Shown: positions 11,593-23,645, counted from the stretch's first letter. The stretch is 64,000 bases of DNA from Ostrinia nubilalis (GCF_963855985.1 NC_087110.1:4021001-4085000); one strand, 5' to 3'. Notes: generated from the sequence alone by a model not told the origin. Translations and numbers: made by a program.

Positions 11593-11856
11593 AGTGATTT
11601 TGTTGGCTGAAGTTCAGAAGTTGAACCAAATTTAACTCGTCTTGTTCATGTCCAAAGTTTGATTTACAATTTGCTGTGCATTTGTTGCGCAAAATCTTAA
11701 AATAACTAATACTCATACTGTTTTGACGTTTAATATACGATTTTGGAACGGATTAAAAGTGAACTTAACTTTGAATGATATTAATCTTTAAAGATTTATA
11801 ATAATAATAATATTTATATTCCACAACTTTGTTTATTAATTAAAATCTAATGATGT

Positions 11857-12065
11857 TGATCGATTGGTAGCGGCCTGCGTCCAGCGCTTCCCTGCTACCT
11901 TTAAGATGTCATCGGTCCACCTTGTGGGTGGACGTCCCACGCTGCGTTTTCCGGTAGCGCTGGACGCAGGCCGCTACCAATCGATCAACATGGAAAGCAT
12001 AGGGGAGGCCTATGTTCAGCAGTGGACGTCCTATGGCTGAAACGATGATGATGATGATGATGATG
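11857..12065 (+). mobile_element. RTE LINE 3' end, folded back on itself
   Basis: The plus-strand RTE tail (GGACGCAGGCCGCTACCAAT ... CAGTGGACGTCCTATGGCTG, (GAT)n) is preceded by an inverted copy of its own start, forming a hairpin with ~35-nt arms at about 11860 and 11960-11995. Confidence 0.6.
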
Positions 12066-12274
12066 ATGCTGACCTGACACTCACTCTCAAAGATAAAACC
12101 AAGCTACTGGTGGTTAAGAGGAAAATCTGGAGGAGGTACTAACACGCACAAAAGATGGCACAGCATAAAGGAATAACGCGGAATCGGAGGATTTCCTTGC
12201 TGGGCCAAACATTATTGGCGAAAAAAAAAGCTCACAGACCGCTGACTTGGACTCATCATCACACTATTTCAATA

Positions 12275-12445
12275 CGGTTTTGACATCACCAATCGATTGA
12301 CGTACTTTTTAAAACTGTCAAAACGAGACTATTTTGTCAACTGAATTAAACTATTTTTTCAATTAAAATGCAACCAAAAATCTTAATTTACAGGTAATTT
12401 AAAATTAATTACGTTTTTAAGACCAGAATGGAGTGTCTTTTTAAA
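12275..12445 (+). mobile_element. piggyBac-like element fragment
   Basis: Homologous to the inverted segment 57020-57240: shared motifs ACATCACCAATCGATTGACG, ACTGTCAAAACGA and ATTTACAGGTAATT in the same order. That segment is adjacent to an acidic transposase-like N-terminus at 57220-57420. No coding potential here. Confidence 0.45.
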
Positions 12446-12799
12446 AAGTTGAGCTTTAGAATTATTAGGGGATGGTGTCAAATGCCCAATTCGTAGCTTT
12501 TCTTAGGAATTTCCTTAGTCTAAAAAGAATTTTATCAAACCAAATCGTTTCCAAACTGCAAGCTTCGATTAAGTTGTGGATTAAGCCAGGCAACAGCTGG
12601 CTCAGTAGAACGATGACGCCTGTTACACATTCGGACGTTCGGCACGAATTCGGAATACAAATCGAGGCGAGATGTTTTATATTTTTTACTATTGGCCAGT
12701 TAACCTCGTAGAATCACTATTTATCGGAAGTTTTTACTGGAAAATTCTAGGCACTGGTTTAGAGCTTGATTAAGCATTATCAAGCACAGATCACAGAAA

Positions 12800-13062
12800 T
12801 TAAAGGAAGATGTTGGTGGTAGGGCTTGTTCTAAGTCCTGCTGGCTAGCTACCACCATCTTACCTAAGTCTGTCGCTATAACAACAATGTTAATAGCATT
12901 ATTGTGTTCCGGCAGTTAGAGGTAAGATAGCCAGTTCCTCCGTGGTTAAGGATTCCGGGTGAAGCTCGCTTCCACCTTCGGCCTGATCGTCACTTACCAT
13001 CAGGTGAGATACAGGCCAAGAGCTTCCTCGTTGTGGATAAAAAGAAAAAGAAAAGAAAGATG
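12800..13062 (+). mobile_element. LINE 3' UTR copy with A/G-rich tail
   Basis: Contains the common lepidopteran block CTTCGGCCTGATCGTCACTT and ACCATCAGGTGAGATACAGG, then an AAAAAGAAAAAG tail. No ORF remains. Confidence 0.55.
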
Positions 13063-13470
13063 TGACAAGGGGGCTCAGAACAAATCTTCAGTTATTCGAC
13101 ATTTTGACATATTTTTCCCATACTGAAACTGTCAATGTGCCAGTCTGTTATGCCAAGAGTTATTCTCGGATAAAAGTTTGGTCGAATCGGGCCTAAGACA
13201 TTTATTAATTTCTTTTCTTGTCTAGCGTTAGAATAAAATCAAATATCAGTGCGATTTACGGAGAAAAACAACGATTTAAATCAAAAAGTTTTTATATCCA
13301 TTCCATTACAGCTAGTGACAGATGCTGGTACGGAACGATGACGTCAGATGTGCATTTCAACGTTCCGATCGCAACTGGAATACAAATGGAGATGTATTCC
13401 ACAGTCTGTTAGGCCGGCTCCACACATTGGCCAAAACGTTTTAGTCCAAAGCCACTTTTTTATTTTTTCC

Positions 13471-13790
13471 CTAGCTTTTACCCGCGGCTTCACCCGCGTG
13501 AAATTTAGTGTCACAGATCGGCATAAATAATAGCCTATATGTTAATCTGGGTTACAAACAATAACACTGTAAAGTTTCAACAAACCCGTTTAGTAGTTTT
13601 TTGCGTGGAACAGTAACAAACATCCAGACATCCAAACTTTCGCATTTATAATATAAGTAGGATATGTTATTCTGGGTTATAAACAATAATACTGTAAAGT
13701 TTCATCAAAATCCGTTTAGCAGTTTTTGCGTGAAAGAGTAACAAACATACATTCAGACATCCAAACTTTCGCACTCGTATTAGTAGGATA
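13471..13790 (-). mobile_element. two Helitron-like copies in tandem (Lep1-like)
   Basis: The first copy, 13471-13662, begins (reverse strand) at CTAG next to CCCGCGGCTTCACCCGCG and ends at GGA, the reverse of a TC start. A second partial copy (13663-13788) repeats the 5' half, from the motif TGTAAAGTTTCATCAAAATC onward. Helitrons typically have a 5'-TC start and a 3'-CTAG end. Confidence 0.65.
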
Positions 13791-14014
13791 ATTAATCGAA
13801 TTGCATACCAACTAGACTGAGGGGACCAGTGTTATGTGGGGTTCTCCCTGCCAGACGGGAAGGGTCTACCGACATAATACTAACAGTTTAGTTTTTGGGG
13901 CAGAACTGCGAGTTATTGTCCGGGCAAGACCGGCAAAATATTCTTTCGGTAGTTCGCTCAAAACTGTGACTTAGGTACTCTGTCAGAGCAAGGAACGAAT
14001 GACTTCAGGGAATT

Positions 14015-14250
14015 CGTAGGGGAGACCAAGGAAAGTTGTAACAGAGGGGAGTTGAGACATTGACGATTTTTTGGAACTTATTAACTATGAGCGAGCTCGC
14101 AACAGCACGTATTTGTTAGCTCGAGACTTGAACTTAAAAGCGCGCACTGTTACGAGCTCGCTAGTAGTTAATAAGTACCAATAAATCGTCAATGTCTCAA
14201 CTTTCCTCTGTCTCTGTTACAACTGTTACTCTCCTCGGTCTCCCCTACCT
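14015..14250. mobile_element. ~235-bp inverted-repeat MITE
   Basis: Left arm GTAGGGGAGACCAAGGAA... and right arm ...CTCGGTCTCCCCTAC are complementary, and a long inner match runs around GACATTGACGAT / ATCGTCAATGTC. Arms are ~90 bp; the centre holds GAGCTCG repeats. Confidence 0.7.
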
Positions 14251-15807
14251 CTGTTCTTTACTAACGACGCGCTCATCCAACGTGTGTATGTAGGGTGATG
14301 TGCTGGTACCAATATTGACTCAAATTATTTTCTAAATCCTGGACGAGATGCGTTGGAACCAGTTGGGGCCAAAGTGTGGAGCCAGCCTTAGCTATTAGGA
14401 AATAGTTTTCGGACATGGCTGCGAACTTAAATGGGACTATAAAGACTTGGATCGTCTTTGCAAAACAATTTCGATATGTCCTCTGTCTGTCGTAGGATTC
14501 CAGTGTGTTCGTGTCACGTAATTTGGACAAATTGAAGATCTGTATGCCAAAAAATAAGGCCAAACTTTGATCAATATTTCCATGCTTCCTTATCTATGCC
14601 TAAATCCATACTAATAGGTTATTTTACATATTCCGTTATATTACATTAAATATGAAATCAATTCTGTCTTATTAGACGTGTCTTGACAAAATGTAACGAT
14701 TCTAATGATTAAACCATGATACTAAAACAGTTTGTGTCCCAGAGATACAAGGATATTTTTTATCCCGAACATTAAAAATAAAATAAGCGAGACATTTTTT
14801 TTTCTGAATTATAATTTATCTGTAAAGAAATTCATGCGGGCAAATCCAATGGCAAAAGCTAGTTCATAACTCAAAAGTTCTTGATGCTTCATGAACTACA
14901 ACTCTAAATAATACCGCTCCGGAAAAATCCTGAAAACTTTTATATTCATAAAGTTCACGGCCAAAACAGAAAAACTACTAGAACCTAAATAATAACAACT
15001 TCCAAACATCTGTACGTAATAAACTAGAAGTCCGAACCAAAACAGTTATTATATCCGTTAATTGCTTCAACAGCTAGTTTATTGTCCTATTACCGAGTCT
15101 TTTCACACTGAATTTCATCAATTTAATTGAGCATCTTTGACGACGCGACGTTTTTGTAACTGTGCCAAACGTAACTTTGGGTTTAATTGGTTTGGAATGG
15201 ACGTTAATTATAATTGGTCAGCCGTAGTAAGGACAATCTGTTCAGGTGGGGATTCAATTGGAGTGCAAGTGCGGTTTTGATCCCCAGTCATTGAAGCACA
15301 TGATGTCGTACCCTGCGTGCCCAAACAACTGCACGCAGGAAGATTTAATGAATGCTGCTGACAACGCCACTCTTGTAGCGGAGTTTTGGGCAGACACTGT
15401 GTAGGTTTGTTGTCGATACGACAAGAAGAAGAGGACCAATGCACTTCACGTTTTTTTCAGGCAAAGTCGAAGCATGTTTTACGATCGCGCATAGCCTTAA
15501 TTTGATTGTTTATTCACTTTTGTAAATAAATATATCTTGTAAAGACTTACTTAAATAAATATATCTTGTAAAGACTTACTTACTTACTATTTTAGTTACT
15601 ATACTAGCTGTACGAGTATAGTTACATGGATTATTCGTATATATCTACACAGTGCGTTGAAATGCCTGAAAAAAGTCTATTTTCTTAGGATTTTCTTTTC
15701 TATTCGTAAGTTGGTCAATTTCCATTTATTCCAACTTTCATCGTCAAGACCTTGATTAAATGCTTCTCCGAAATGAGGAGACGCCTCAAACCCGAAACTA
15801 GCTATTA
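14251..15807. other. intergenic, no gene recognised
   Basis: A minus-strand open frame at 15208-15444 of 78 codons is relatively GC-rich but has no recognisable motif. A 27-bp sequence around AAATAAATATATCTTGTAAA is repeated in tandem near 15525-15575. Confidence 0.35.
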
Positions 15808-15809
15808 TA

Positions 15810-16546
15810 CAGGGTGGAATTTTGTAATGCCACCTGGAGGGAAAGTACTCTTAATACTGTAGATAGAAAATTTTACTCAAAGAAAACATTCCTTTATTTT
15901 TGAAAAGAAATAGAACTGCATTCAAAGAATTCCAAAAATTTGCTTGCCACACCCGGGACTCGACCCAACTAAAATCTGTTAAATTACACCCTGTATTATT
16001 AATGCACCGATTGTCAGGGTTAAGCATAAGGATGAAATAAATAAATAATAAATATCTTTGGACATTTTACGCTACGCTTCTAGTTCCAAACTAAGCAAAG
16101 CTTGTACTATGGGTACTAGACAACGGATATAAACATACTTAAATAGTTTTTTTTTTTGTAAATATATACATATTATACATAGTAACACCCAGACCCATCA
16201 CAGAAATCAAAATTCATCATTTCAATTTCTGCCCGGCCGGGAATCGAACCCGAGACCTCTCGGCATAGTAGTCCGTATCGAAACCACTACACCAAACGGC
16301 CTACGATCTCGCTAATAAACTTGATAAATCAAATGAAAGTAAAACCATCAAATCTTAAATTATTTTAATTGTTTACAGAAAAATGCAGTGATTGGTGGTG
16401 AATTTTCGAAAAATTTTAGGAAATCTTTAAATGCAGTTCTCTTTCTTTTCAAAAATAAAAGAATGTTTTCTTTGAGTAAAATTTTCTATCTACAGTATTA
16501 AGAGTAGGTACTTTCCCTCCAGGTGGCATTACAAAATTCCACCCTG
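15810..16546. mobile_element. 737-bp TA-flanked MITE with ~115-bp terminal repeats
   Basis: Ends CAGGGTGGAATTTTGTAATG (left) and the exact inverse at right; TA at 15808-15809 and 16547-16548. The arms match for about 115 bp (15810-15925 and 16430-16546). This is Tc1/mariner style with no transposase. A tRNA-derived SINE lies inside. Confidence 0.85.
16143..16303 (-). mobile_element. tRNA-derived SINE
   Basis: On the minus strand the head has an A-box-like TTGGTGTAGTGGTTT and an exact B-box GGTTCGATTCC; the tail runs through a GGGTCTGGGTGTTACTATGT block to an A-rich end at 16150. There is no pairing acceptor stem, so it is not a functional tRNA gene. It inserted into the 15810-16546 MITE. Confidence 0.8.
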
Positions 16547-16974
16547 TATATTAGGCCTTCGAGCATCTTTCTTTCTTCTTCACCAAACTCTGCCAATAGC
16601 TTATTCACGCTACGTCGGCTGCCGACACAATACGTCTTTGTCTTACTAAACAATACGACAACATTAATTCAGTTTGTCGAGAAAAATCACAATAGACTAT
16701 CGATACGGTGTACCAGGGATCGTCGGCGCTGACAGATCAATCTGTATGTAATTGAAGGGAACGTTCCTGAGTGACGCTGAACGCTCGGCGCCGACGCTAC
16801 ATTTCATACATTTCGGCTGTCAGCGCTGACGATCAGCGTGCGTCAGCGTGACTCTAAAACCAGCCTAACACTTAATGCGAGAAATGAGGGATATTGTATA
16901 ATTGCCGCCACTGCACTGGTGAATGACAGGATCTTACTCTACAGTGGCATTTACTAATGAAGGCCAATACGATA
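16547..16974. other. intergenic with GC-rich imperfect palindrome
   Basis: Around 16715-16860 complementary stretches (GATCGTCGGCGCTGACAG and CTGTCAGCGCTGACGATC) suggest a decayed MITE. No ORF of note. Confidence 0.4.
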
Positions 16975-16977
16975 GCA

Positions 16978-17170
16978 CATAAGGTCATAGCACACTTATC
17001 TTATCAACCCGGAAAGAGATCAACACCGTATCGCCTTTCGCCGCTTGTCAACTGTGAGGCGAGGCGTTTACGTTACGGTGCGGGTAAGTGTGCGTTGCAG
17101 TACGGAGTTTCATCGAGTTGATACGGTTACGATCCGTTTCGGGATTAATAAGTGTGCTTCGTCTTTTATT
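16978..17170. mobile_element. ~190-bp MITE (AAGGACG..GCACACTTATCAACCC family)
   Basis: The terminal motif AGCACACTTATC and the inverse AAGTGTGCTTCGTC frame a palindromic unit with TACGGTTACGATCCGTTTC. Copies occur inside introns at 41846-42020 and 58995-59222. Confidence 0.65.
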
Positions 17171-17460
17171 CATAATACATTTTATTGTTTTATTTTATAG
17201 TGATTTTTGTGGTTTCGTGCCGTTGGTTCGCCATCCCTGCCGTATACGGTGTTACAACAGCGAGTAAAGAAATATTTGTCCGCCACTGTTAATACGGACG
17301 AGCCATTTACTCGTAAGAGTTATGACAGCGATTTCAAATGCTTGTTATTTGGTAAGAGAAATACATAGGTACTGTATTCTGAACGATAGCTTATGAAGGT
17401 GACTTTCGTGTCACCTTTATAGAACCTTAGGTAACGGTTGCCTGTTATTTTATCCATTAA

Positions 17461-17690
17461 CTAGCGGCCGCCCGCGATTTCGTACGCGTGGATCCCGTTT
17501 TACCCCCTTAGGGGTGGAGTTTCGTAAAATCCGTTCTTAGTGAGTATCTACGTTCTAAAAGTAGTAATCCTCATGCAAAATTTGAGACACTTGTAGTATC
17601 TGAGATTTCGTGATGAGTGAGTGAGTGAGTCAATCAGTAAGTCAGTAACCGTTCGCTTTTATAAATAAAAATACATATCTTAATTATTAT
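17461..17690 (-). mobile_element. Helitron-like element
   Basis: Reverse-strand CTAG end at 17461 followed by CGGCCGCCCGCGATTTCGTA and the GGATCCCGTTTTACCCCC motif; contains a (GTGA)n run. Confidence 0.6.
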
Positions 17691-17694
17691 TAAA

Positions 17695-17897
17695 CTAGCT
17701 GACCCGGTGAACTTTGTTCCGCCTTAATGGCAATAAATAAGCAGCCTTTTTTTATTTCGAAGGGGATAAAAAGTATCCTATGTCCTTCTCCTTGTTCTAA
17801 ACTACCTCCCTGACAATTTTCAGCTAAATCGGTTCAGCCGTTTTTGAGTTATAAGTGGTGTAACTAACACGACTTTCTTTTATATATTATATATAGA
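17695..17897 (-). mobile_element. Helitron-like element, second subfamily
   Basis: Reverse-strand CTAG end at 17695, then CTGACCCGGTGAACTTTGTT. It abuts the preceding copy directly. Confidence 0.55.
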
Positions 17898-18043
17898 TTA
17901 TCAGACAACGTCTGGCAATCGTAGCTGGATGAAAAAGCAAAAGATCGATCATATTTTGTGGAGATTCTTAGAGGGGAATTTTTGGATCCAGCAAGGGCAA
18001 TACAAACTGATGAAGTCACTGTTTTGCTTACTCAATTGACTAA

Positions 18044-18150
18044 TCATCATCATCATCATCATTTCAGCCATAGGACGTCCACTACTGAATATAGGCCTCC
18101 CCCAATGCTTTCCATGTTGCCCGGTTGGTGGCGGCCTGCATCCAGCGCAA
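18044..18150 (-). mobile_element. RTE LINE 3' end
   Basis: Minus-strand copy: (ATC)n, then TTTCAGCCATAGGACGTCCA, ending at GGCGGCCTGCATCCAGCGC. The six-His frame seen on the plus strand is only its trinucleotide tail. Confidence 0.7.
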
Positions 18151-18640
18151 TTGACTAAGTTTTTATCAATTTCTAAGAAAACATTTTTTTTAAATACAGT
18201 TGATTTCAAATTGAATTTTATGACCAGTTCAAAAAAGTCGTGCTTTTTCCGTATTCTGAGGCTTTTCGTTTATTGGCAAATGGTTATTAATGGGTTAGGC
18301 AAATATAGTTTTTGTTTGCCCCGTAGCAATGTCAAAATATCTTTATTTACAGCTCTGTTTTATCCTACTATTTAAAGGTCCACTGTCCAACCGGCCATGT
18401 AACGCCGAATTTTGGCCCGAATCCAATTCGTAACGCACAAGTTGCGTTGTCGAATACACGCCACAGGCGCCATGCTTCGACGTTTCGTACGAATTACTGG
18501 ACAGAATGGAGGTTAATGAAGTGAATTCAGTTCTCAATCCCAAAGAAATCTACTAAATACATTCTAATTGCGTTTTAAATCGACTGATTACTTAGTTGTA
18601 ACAAATAGTACTCCTACTTTTTTATGGGCCCACCATGATT
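18151..18640. other. intergenic, no gene seen
   Basis: A short inverted pair (CACTGTCCA near 18379 and TGGACAG near 18498) may be another decayed MITE. Confidence 0.3.
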
Positions 18641-18659
18641 ACCATACTACAGATACCAG

Positions 18660-18830
18660 ACCAGTATATAGTTCCAAAATACTGAACTGTCCTATCCATG
18701 ACATTGACAGTGGGGCGCCACCGTCAATACCGGATCGCTGGTTCCGATTTTTGCCATGTTGGAAACCATATTAGTTGAACAATAGTAGCGCCCCCCTGTC
18801 ATTGAGTTGGGTGGGTGGACAGTTCAGCCT
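18660..18830. mobile_element. ~170-bp MITE
   Basis: Ends CTGAACTGTCC and GGACAGTTCAG, with complementary inner GC-rich stretches (CAGTGGGGCGC / GCGCCCCCCTG). Confidence 0.55.
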
Positions 18831-20503
18831 GGGTCATCTATAGATCGTTTCATCCACGAAGACGCGGCCCACCATTCTTCTGCTAATGTTTGAGTGTTAT
18901 CGGTACACGCTAAATCATCCATCAGTGCACACGCACACTACAATAATGACGCTCGGATTGCTGAGATCAAACCCGCACCCCGCGCTTCCCTCGACCAAAA
19001 AGTAGTGGGGCGCGTCTTCGAGTATGAAACGATCTTTAAACACCAGAATCAACCTTTCAAGTATTGCTTTCTTATTTTACGCCTAATTATTTTTTCCTTT
19101 TACTTGTAAAACAAGTTCGTTCGTTCGTTTCAGCCGAAAGACGTCCACTGCTGGACAAAGTATTTGACTGCAATTAATTCTTTAGAATTTCCCTATTTTG
19201 CACAATTTCTTGGATGCAAGCAACGCAGAACCTGGACGTTGTGGAAAGCCTTGGGTACCTAAGGTTTTGTACAGCATTGGACGACTTGGACGTCCTTTGG
19301 TTGAAACTAATATTTCGTTCCTAGAAATCCTACTGCCATCGATGATTTCTATCGAATAGAAGATTTGGAAAGAGAACGCATACTTATTACCATTATTTAA
19401 ACTAGACACGAATTTTTGGTGATTCATAGACTCCATTGTAATATCAGTGATAAGATATTGTTTACAATTTGAAATCCTAAACGGATCTATCGTGATATTT
19501 ACAAAAAGAAATCCAGGGGATAACTTCGTATGGAACCAATTTCTCTAAATGTGATTCGAGATCTAACTAACTGGATTGCTCCACCTGAGATCCAATCCGG
19601 GAATGTAGCCCGAAAAGATAAGACAGCTCAATCTGAACAAGCGCAAAAACCATTGAAAATATGCGAAGACTTTGAGCTGTACAAATCAATAATTGTTACC
19701 GCGGTGCCATGCGACCGCTTAGGGTTCCATGAGTTATGAATCGACACGGTAAACTCTATTATAATAGGGATGATGATTGGGTAATGAAATCGAAATCTGT
19801 CCGTCAGACAGATACAAATAAAGGAGACATATTTTTTAATTTTTTTCATAATCGAATAATTACAATATTATATTGAGTTGAAATAATGTCGCGTGACGTC
19901 ACTTTTGAGTAAAAAATCTACTCAAGCGTGACGTAACGTGCCATTTCAACTCGATGTAGCACTATTGTTATTTAATTAACTATGAAAGAAAATAAAAAAT
20001 ATGAGTCTAATATTTTCTAATTATCTGTCTGACGGACAAATAATTGAAATTTTGTCATCTAGCCAATTGTAACATAAAAATAGATAAAAGTCAGATATTG
20101 ATTGATTTTAATATAAATACTATTCATAGCTTTGAGTCTATTCCTAGCATAAGTCAATACAATCAATCTGTACCTTCTGCCTCAGTGATATTTTATAATA
20201 CAAGCTTTAGCTCCGTATGCAAGCAATGGTCTTTTGGCATTAGACCTAATTCATGACTGACCGGGGCTTATATCTGATAACCGAAGTTTTTAATTTAACC
20301 AGTCTATTCAGATTTACGTAAAGATTGGAGTCTGTAAAAAACGTTATCTGTAGTGCTCTAACACATTTTTAAGCAATTTCAAGTTTAAAGAACCCTTTTA
20401 CAAGTACCATGAGCTGGCTGTTATTCATATTCTAGCTACTCTCATCCAGCGGAGCAGGGGCGTTTAATTGATGACATCGAGTATATAAATGTGATGGTGG
20501 GAT
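18831..20503. other. intergenic with small RTE and piggyBac-like scraps
   Basis: 19126-19165 is a minus-strand RTE tail scrap (TTTCAGCCGAAAGACGTCC). 19850-20060 shares ATGAGTCTAATATTTTCTAA and CTGTCTGACGGACAAATAAT with 57300-57400, a piggyBac-like fragment. No host gene was recognised. Confidence 0.4.
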
Positions 20504-20842
20504 TAGGGCATGAATATCGGAATCTCGGAATCTCGTAATATCGGAATCTCGGACTGCGAGATCCGATATTTCAATTCCGATATTGAGCGATCCAATATCG
20601 TAATATCGGAATCAGATAAAAGTTTTAATTGAGATTTTAAACAAAGCGTTTGGCTGCCACAAAGCCCAAAGTACATACATGATTAATAAAGACCAATAAT
20701 TTTCTCATGTCTCACACCATCACTATTTATGGTTAATTTAACTTGTTCTAAATCCATTTAAGCATTTGCCATAGGTACTTGGTCAACAAAGAAGGACATC
20801 TCAACTCCCTTTCAAACATTAATTTTACTGGACTATGGACCG

Positions 20843-21345
20843 TCAGTTCTGCGTACCTACTATGTGCCCTGCCCATTGCCACTTCAGCTTTCTAATCCGT
20901 CGGGCTATATCAGCGACTTTAGTTAGTTTACGGAGCTCCTCATTTCTGATAAGATCTCGTAAAGAAACACAAAGCTTATCCCTCTCCATAGCACGCTGTG
21001 CCATTAATACAAAGGCCACGTTTTTCGAACCGTATATCATCACTGGTAACACACACTAATTGAAGACTTTCATCTTCGTATTCGACGATTTACCTCTTTC
21101 TCGATATTGCATCTAACTACCTAGCTAATCGTTTGTCCGAGATAGACATACTTACCTACTTGTCAACAATCTCGAGAATTGAGCTCCTAACCGAAACTGG
21201 GTAAGGGGCAACATGGACATTCGACATAAGCTTCGTTTTTTCCATATTCATCCGAAGGCCTACCTGTTGGGAAACTCGATTAAGGTCTTCGAGCATTGTG
21301 AGAATGTCTTCCAACGGTTCTGCCTTAGTACGCAAAACAGACGAA
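20843..21345 (-). pseudogene. RTE LINE reverse transcriptase C-terminal fragment
   Basis: Two minus-strand pieces in order: 21345-21156 encodes L-N-R-V-S-Q-Q-V-G-L-R-M-N (RT domain 7/thumb region), and 21052-20843 encodes R-A-M-E-R...S-L-R-D-L-I-R-N-E-E-L and K-L-K-W-Q-W-A-G-H-I, the RTE C-terminal signature. Frames are broken between them. Carried within the hAT element. Confidence 0.8.
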
Positions 21346-21419
21346 CGATGACGCAGCAAGATTCTGAAGTGGAGGCCACGTACCAGAAAGCGGAGCGTAG
21401 GACTCATAACCACAAGGTG

Positions 21420-21545
21420 GACCGATGACCTCATAAAGGTAGCAGGAAGGCGCTGGATGCAGGCCGCCACCAACCGGCCATTGTGGAAATCAGCATCGGA
21501 GCCTGTGTTCAGCAGTGGACGTCCTATGGCTGACATGATGATGAT
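21420..21545 (+). mobile_element. RTE LINE 3' end
   Basis: Plus-strand frame K-V-A-G-R-R-W-M-Q-A-A-T-N-R-P-L-W-K-S, then a GTGGACGTCCTATGGCTG tail and (GAT)n; opposite in orientation to the neighbouring RT fragment. Confidence 0.75.
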
Positions 21546-22097
21546 CATGGCTCGTGGTTTTGTGAGTTGTACATCGATAATCTAAAAGAAGCAAATTACA
21601 AGCATATTCAAGTTTTTTACCACTTTCTACAATTTTTGTAACACGTGATTTGAATGACTCTAAAATTCATTCCGCCAACATAAAACAGGGTAATATAATG
21701 AAGGAGTAAAAGTTTGTTTGATACCTGTGATTTTACAAAAACACTTTAATTATTTGCTAGTCCATAATAGGCTCATTATCAGTAACCATTCATTATTAGG
21801 TGATCCGTCTGCTCGTTTGCTTCTTGTCACATAAAAAACCAAATGCAATGATGGATACCCATAACGTAAAAATGGTCTTAAAATAAGTACTTCAATTTTA
21901 TGAAGTGCGTTTTGTACCAAATTAAAGATTTTGATTAAATTCGTTGTTTTATTGTAAACTGAATAAATGTTTTTTCATTATTATTTTTTTCGTAACTCAA
22001 TTCCGATATTAATATCGGAATTCCGATATTGAGATCTAATATCGGAATCCAATATCGGAATTGAAAACCTTCCGATATTACATGCCCTAGGTGGGAT

Positions 22098-22314
22098 CCT
22101 GCTTTCCACGATTTTAAAGAGCTTCCACCATTTGGTATTTTTTTCCGGAAAAGTAAAATAGTACCACTCGATTTCCCGTAGATGTCGTAAGACAGTGGTG
22201 ACTGACTTTGTTGCGGCGCTTCTTCTCAGCACTTGCCAAATGTTGGTCTCGAAGCGCTGGTAAGTCTTCGAGATTATGAGACAATGACATGTAAAGGCTC
22301 TTTAGGAGTAAAAC
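22098..22314 (-). mobile_element. LINE 3' UTR fragment
   Basis: The minus strand contains AGTGCTGAGAAGAAGCGCCG, shared with the 3' UTR of the LINE at 24870-24925 (AGTGCTGAGAAGAAGCAGCG), so it belongs to a related LINE. Confidence 0.5.
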
Positions 22315-22317
22315 TAG

Positions 22318-22525
22318 TTTTTTTTTATTTACTTGACTTGAGGTCCTATGTCCCCTAGATGGGGCAGAGGGTGGGTGTCCACAACAGTCCTCCATCGTGT
22401 TCGGTCTTGAGCTTCGCGTTTGATCTCGCTCCAAGTCTTGGTGATTTTGTGCGCCGCCAAGTTTGCTTGAAGTTTGAAGGCTTCTCCAACCCGTCTGGCC
22501 AGCGCGTGACCGTTCTTCTTTGTTG
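22318..22525 (-). pseudogene. retroposed LINE C-terminal fragment with poly(A)
   Basis: Minus-strand frame ends T-W-S-E-I-K-R-E-A-Q-D-R-T-R-W-R and stops at 22330, soon followed by AATAAAAAAAAA. It resembles the extreme C-terminus of a non-LTR retrotransposon ORF2. It joins abruptly to a different LINE ORF2 start at about 22526. Confidence 0.6.
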
Positions 22526-23645
22526 CTTTAGATCTAAACATTTCGTACGTAACCCACGCACATTTTGGTAGAAAATGTTCAAGTCAGATTTATTTTTATG
22601 ACTAACGAATTTTGCAACAAAGACTTACTTGCATATTTTACTCGCACAGAATTAATTAATGATTGGTAGCAATATACATTTGGTAGTACCAGTTGTACCA
22701 TTATTTTAAATTTAAATAAAACCAACGAGTTTAAAAATACAAATAATAGTGGTATCCGCAAAACCTCAATATTACTTGGGTTGTTTTGTTTATGTAAAAG
22801 ACATAGATTACGATTCGGGTGTGGTAAGTTGTTGGAAGATATCTTTGCTATAACCAATCATTGATAAGAATAGATAAAAGCATGCAATACATTTTACAAT
22901 TTTATCTTTTTTCATACTAAGATACCAATCCACTAAAAAAAATGTGTTAAACAAAATATAGTAATATTTCACGTATAAATATAATGTAATATTTAATAAC
23001 GTTACGATATAAATAATAATAACATATGCAATACTTTTTATACCAAAATAATTAAATACTTTTTCCGAACCAAAATACAAATCTACTAAAACAATACTAA
23101 GTTTTTTCATTACATAGCGATATTTCGCGTCTCCATACAATAAGAAAAATTAAGTTATACACGGAAATATAATAATACAATTTAGAACCTTAAGTTTTAG
23201 TTTGCAAATTAAACTAATATAGCCAGGCCAGCGATAACAAAAGGACGCACATTCAATGAGCATGTAGTCAATAATGCGCAAACCGACCTGACCTTGTTAG
23301 GGACCATAGATGAATAAATCTTAATAGAAGTGACAAGCAAAAAAACATAATCGAACAAGATAATAGTAGACTTTGAAATTGTATGAGAAATGCTACAAAT
23401 ATTAAAAATAGCTAAATAATATAAAGTGAATCTATGCACTGTCCTCAAAGTTTATTCACTAAACCGATCTTTTTCGTGAGATCCTCTCCCTCGAGTATTT
23501 GAATTGCTGGACTGGTGTCGTTTTGTCGCATAAAAATCCGCCCTTTTTTTGTCCATACGTGCTGGTACTCCTTCCTCTTTGCTACCTCCTTACATTTTTT
23601 AAGCAATTGCTTGTTGTGGGGTGTTAGATGTTCGTTAATATAAAT
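22526..23645 (-). pseudogene. LINE-2: ORF1 C-terminus, spacer and ORF2 start
   Basis: On the minus strand, 23645-23445 encodes the ORF1 end (I-Y-I-N-E-H-L-T-P-H-N..., stop TGA). A spacer of ~860 bp rich in stops follows, then ORF2 begins at 22582 with N-I-F-Y-Q-N-V-R-G-L-R-T-K, the classic endonuclease start. The ORF1 N-terminal part lies on the far side of the 7.5-kb insertion, at 31164-32000. Hydrophobic short frames in the spacer are not treated as genes. Confidence 0.8.

Larger units (their letters stand above)
20504..22089. mobile_element. non-autonomous hAT element, 1.59 kb
   Basis: Terminal repeats TAGGGCATG...ATATCGG and the inverse; 8-bp duplication GGTGGGAT immediately outside both ends (20496-20503, 22090-22097). 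Subterminal regions hold many copies of AATATCGGAAT in both orientations, a likely transposase-binding array. No hAT transposase is present; RTE fragments have inserted inside. Confidence 0.88.

Noticed and set aside
15208..15444. Minus-strand frames of 61 and 78 codons, possibly an exon
   Set aside because: No homology recognised, two overlapping frames of equal quality and no convincing splice context.
16230..16303. tRNA-like sequence with exact B box
   Set aside because: No pairing acceptor stem, and a SINE body plus A-rich tail follow; it is a SINE head.
17958..18158. Frame with a run of six histidines
   Set aside because: It is the (ATC)n tail of an RTE LINE.
22579..23448. Hydrophobic minus-strand frames that look like parts of a gustatory or odorant receptor
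   Set aside because: They lie exactly between the ORF1 stop and ORF2 start of a LINE and have no receptor motif; they are best read as LINE spacer.
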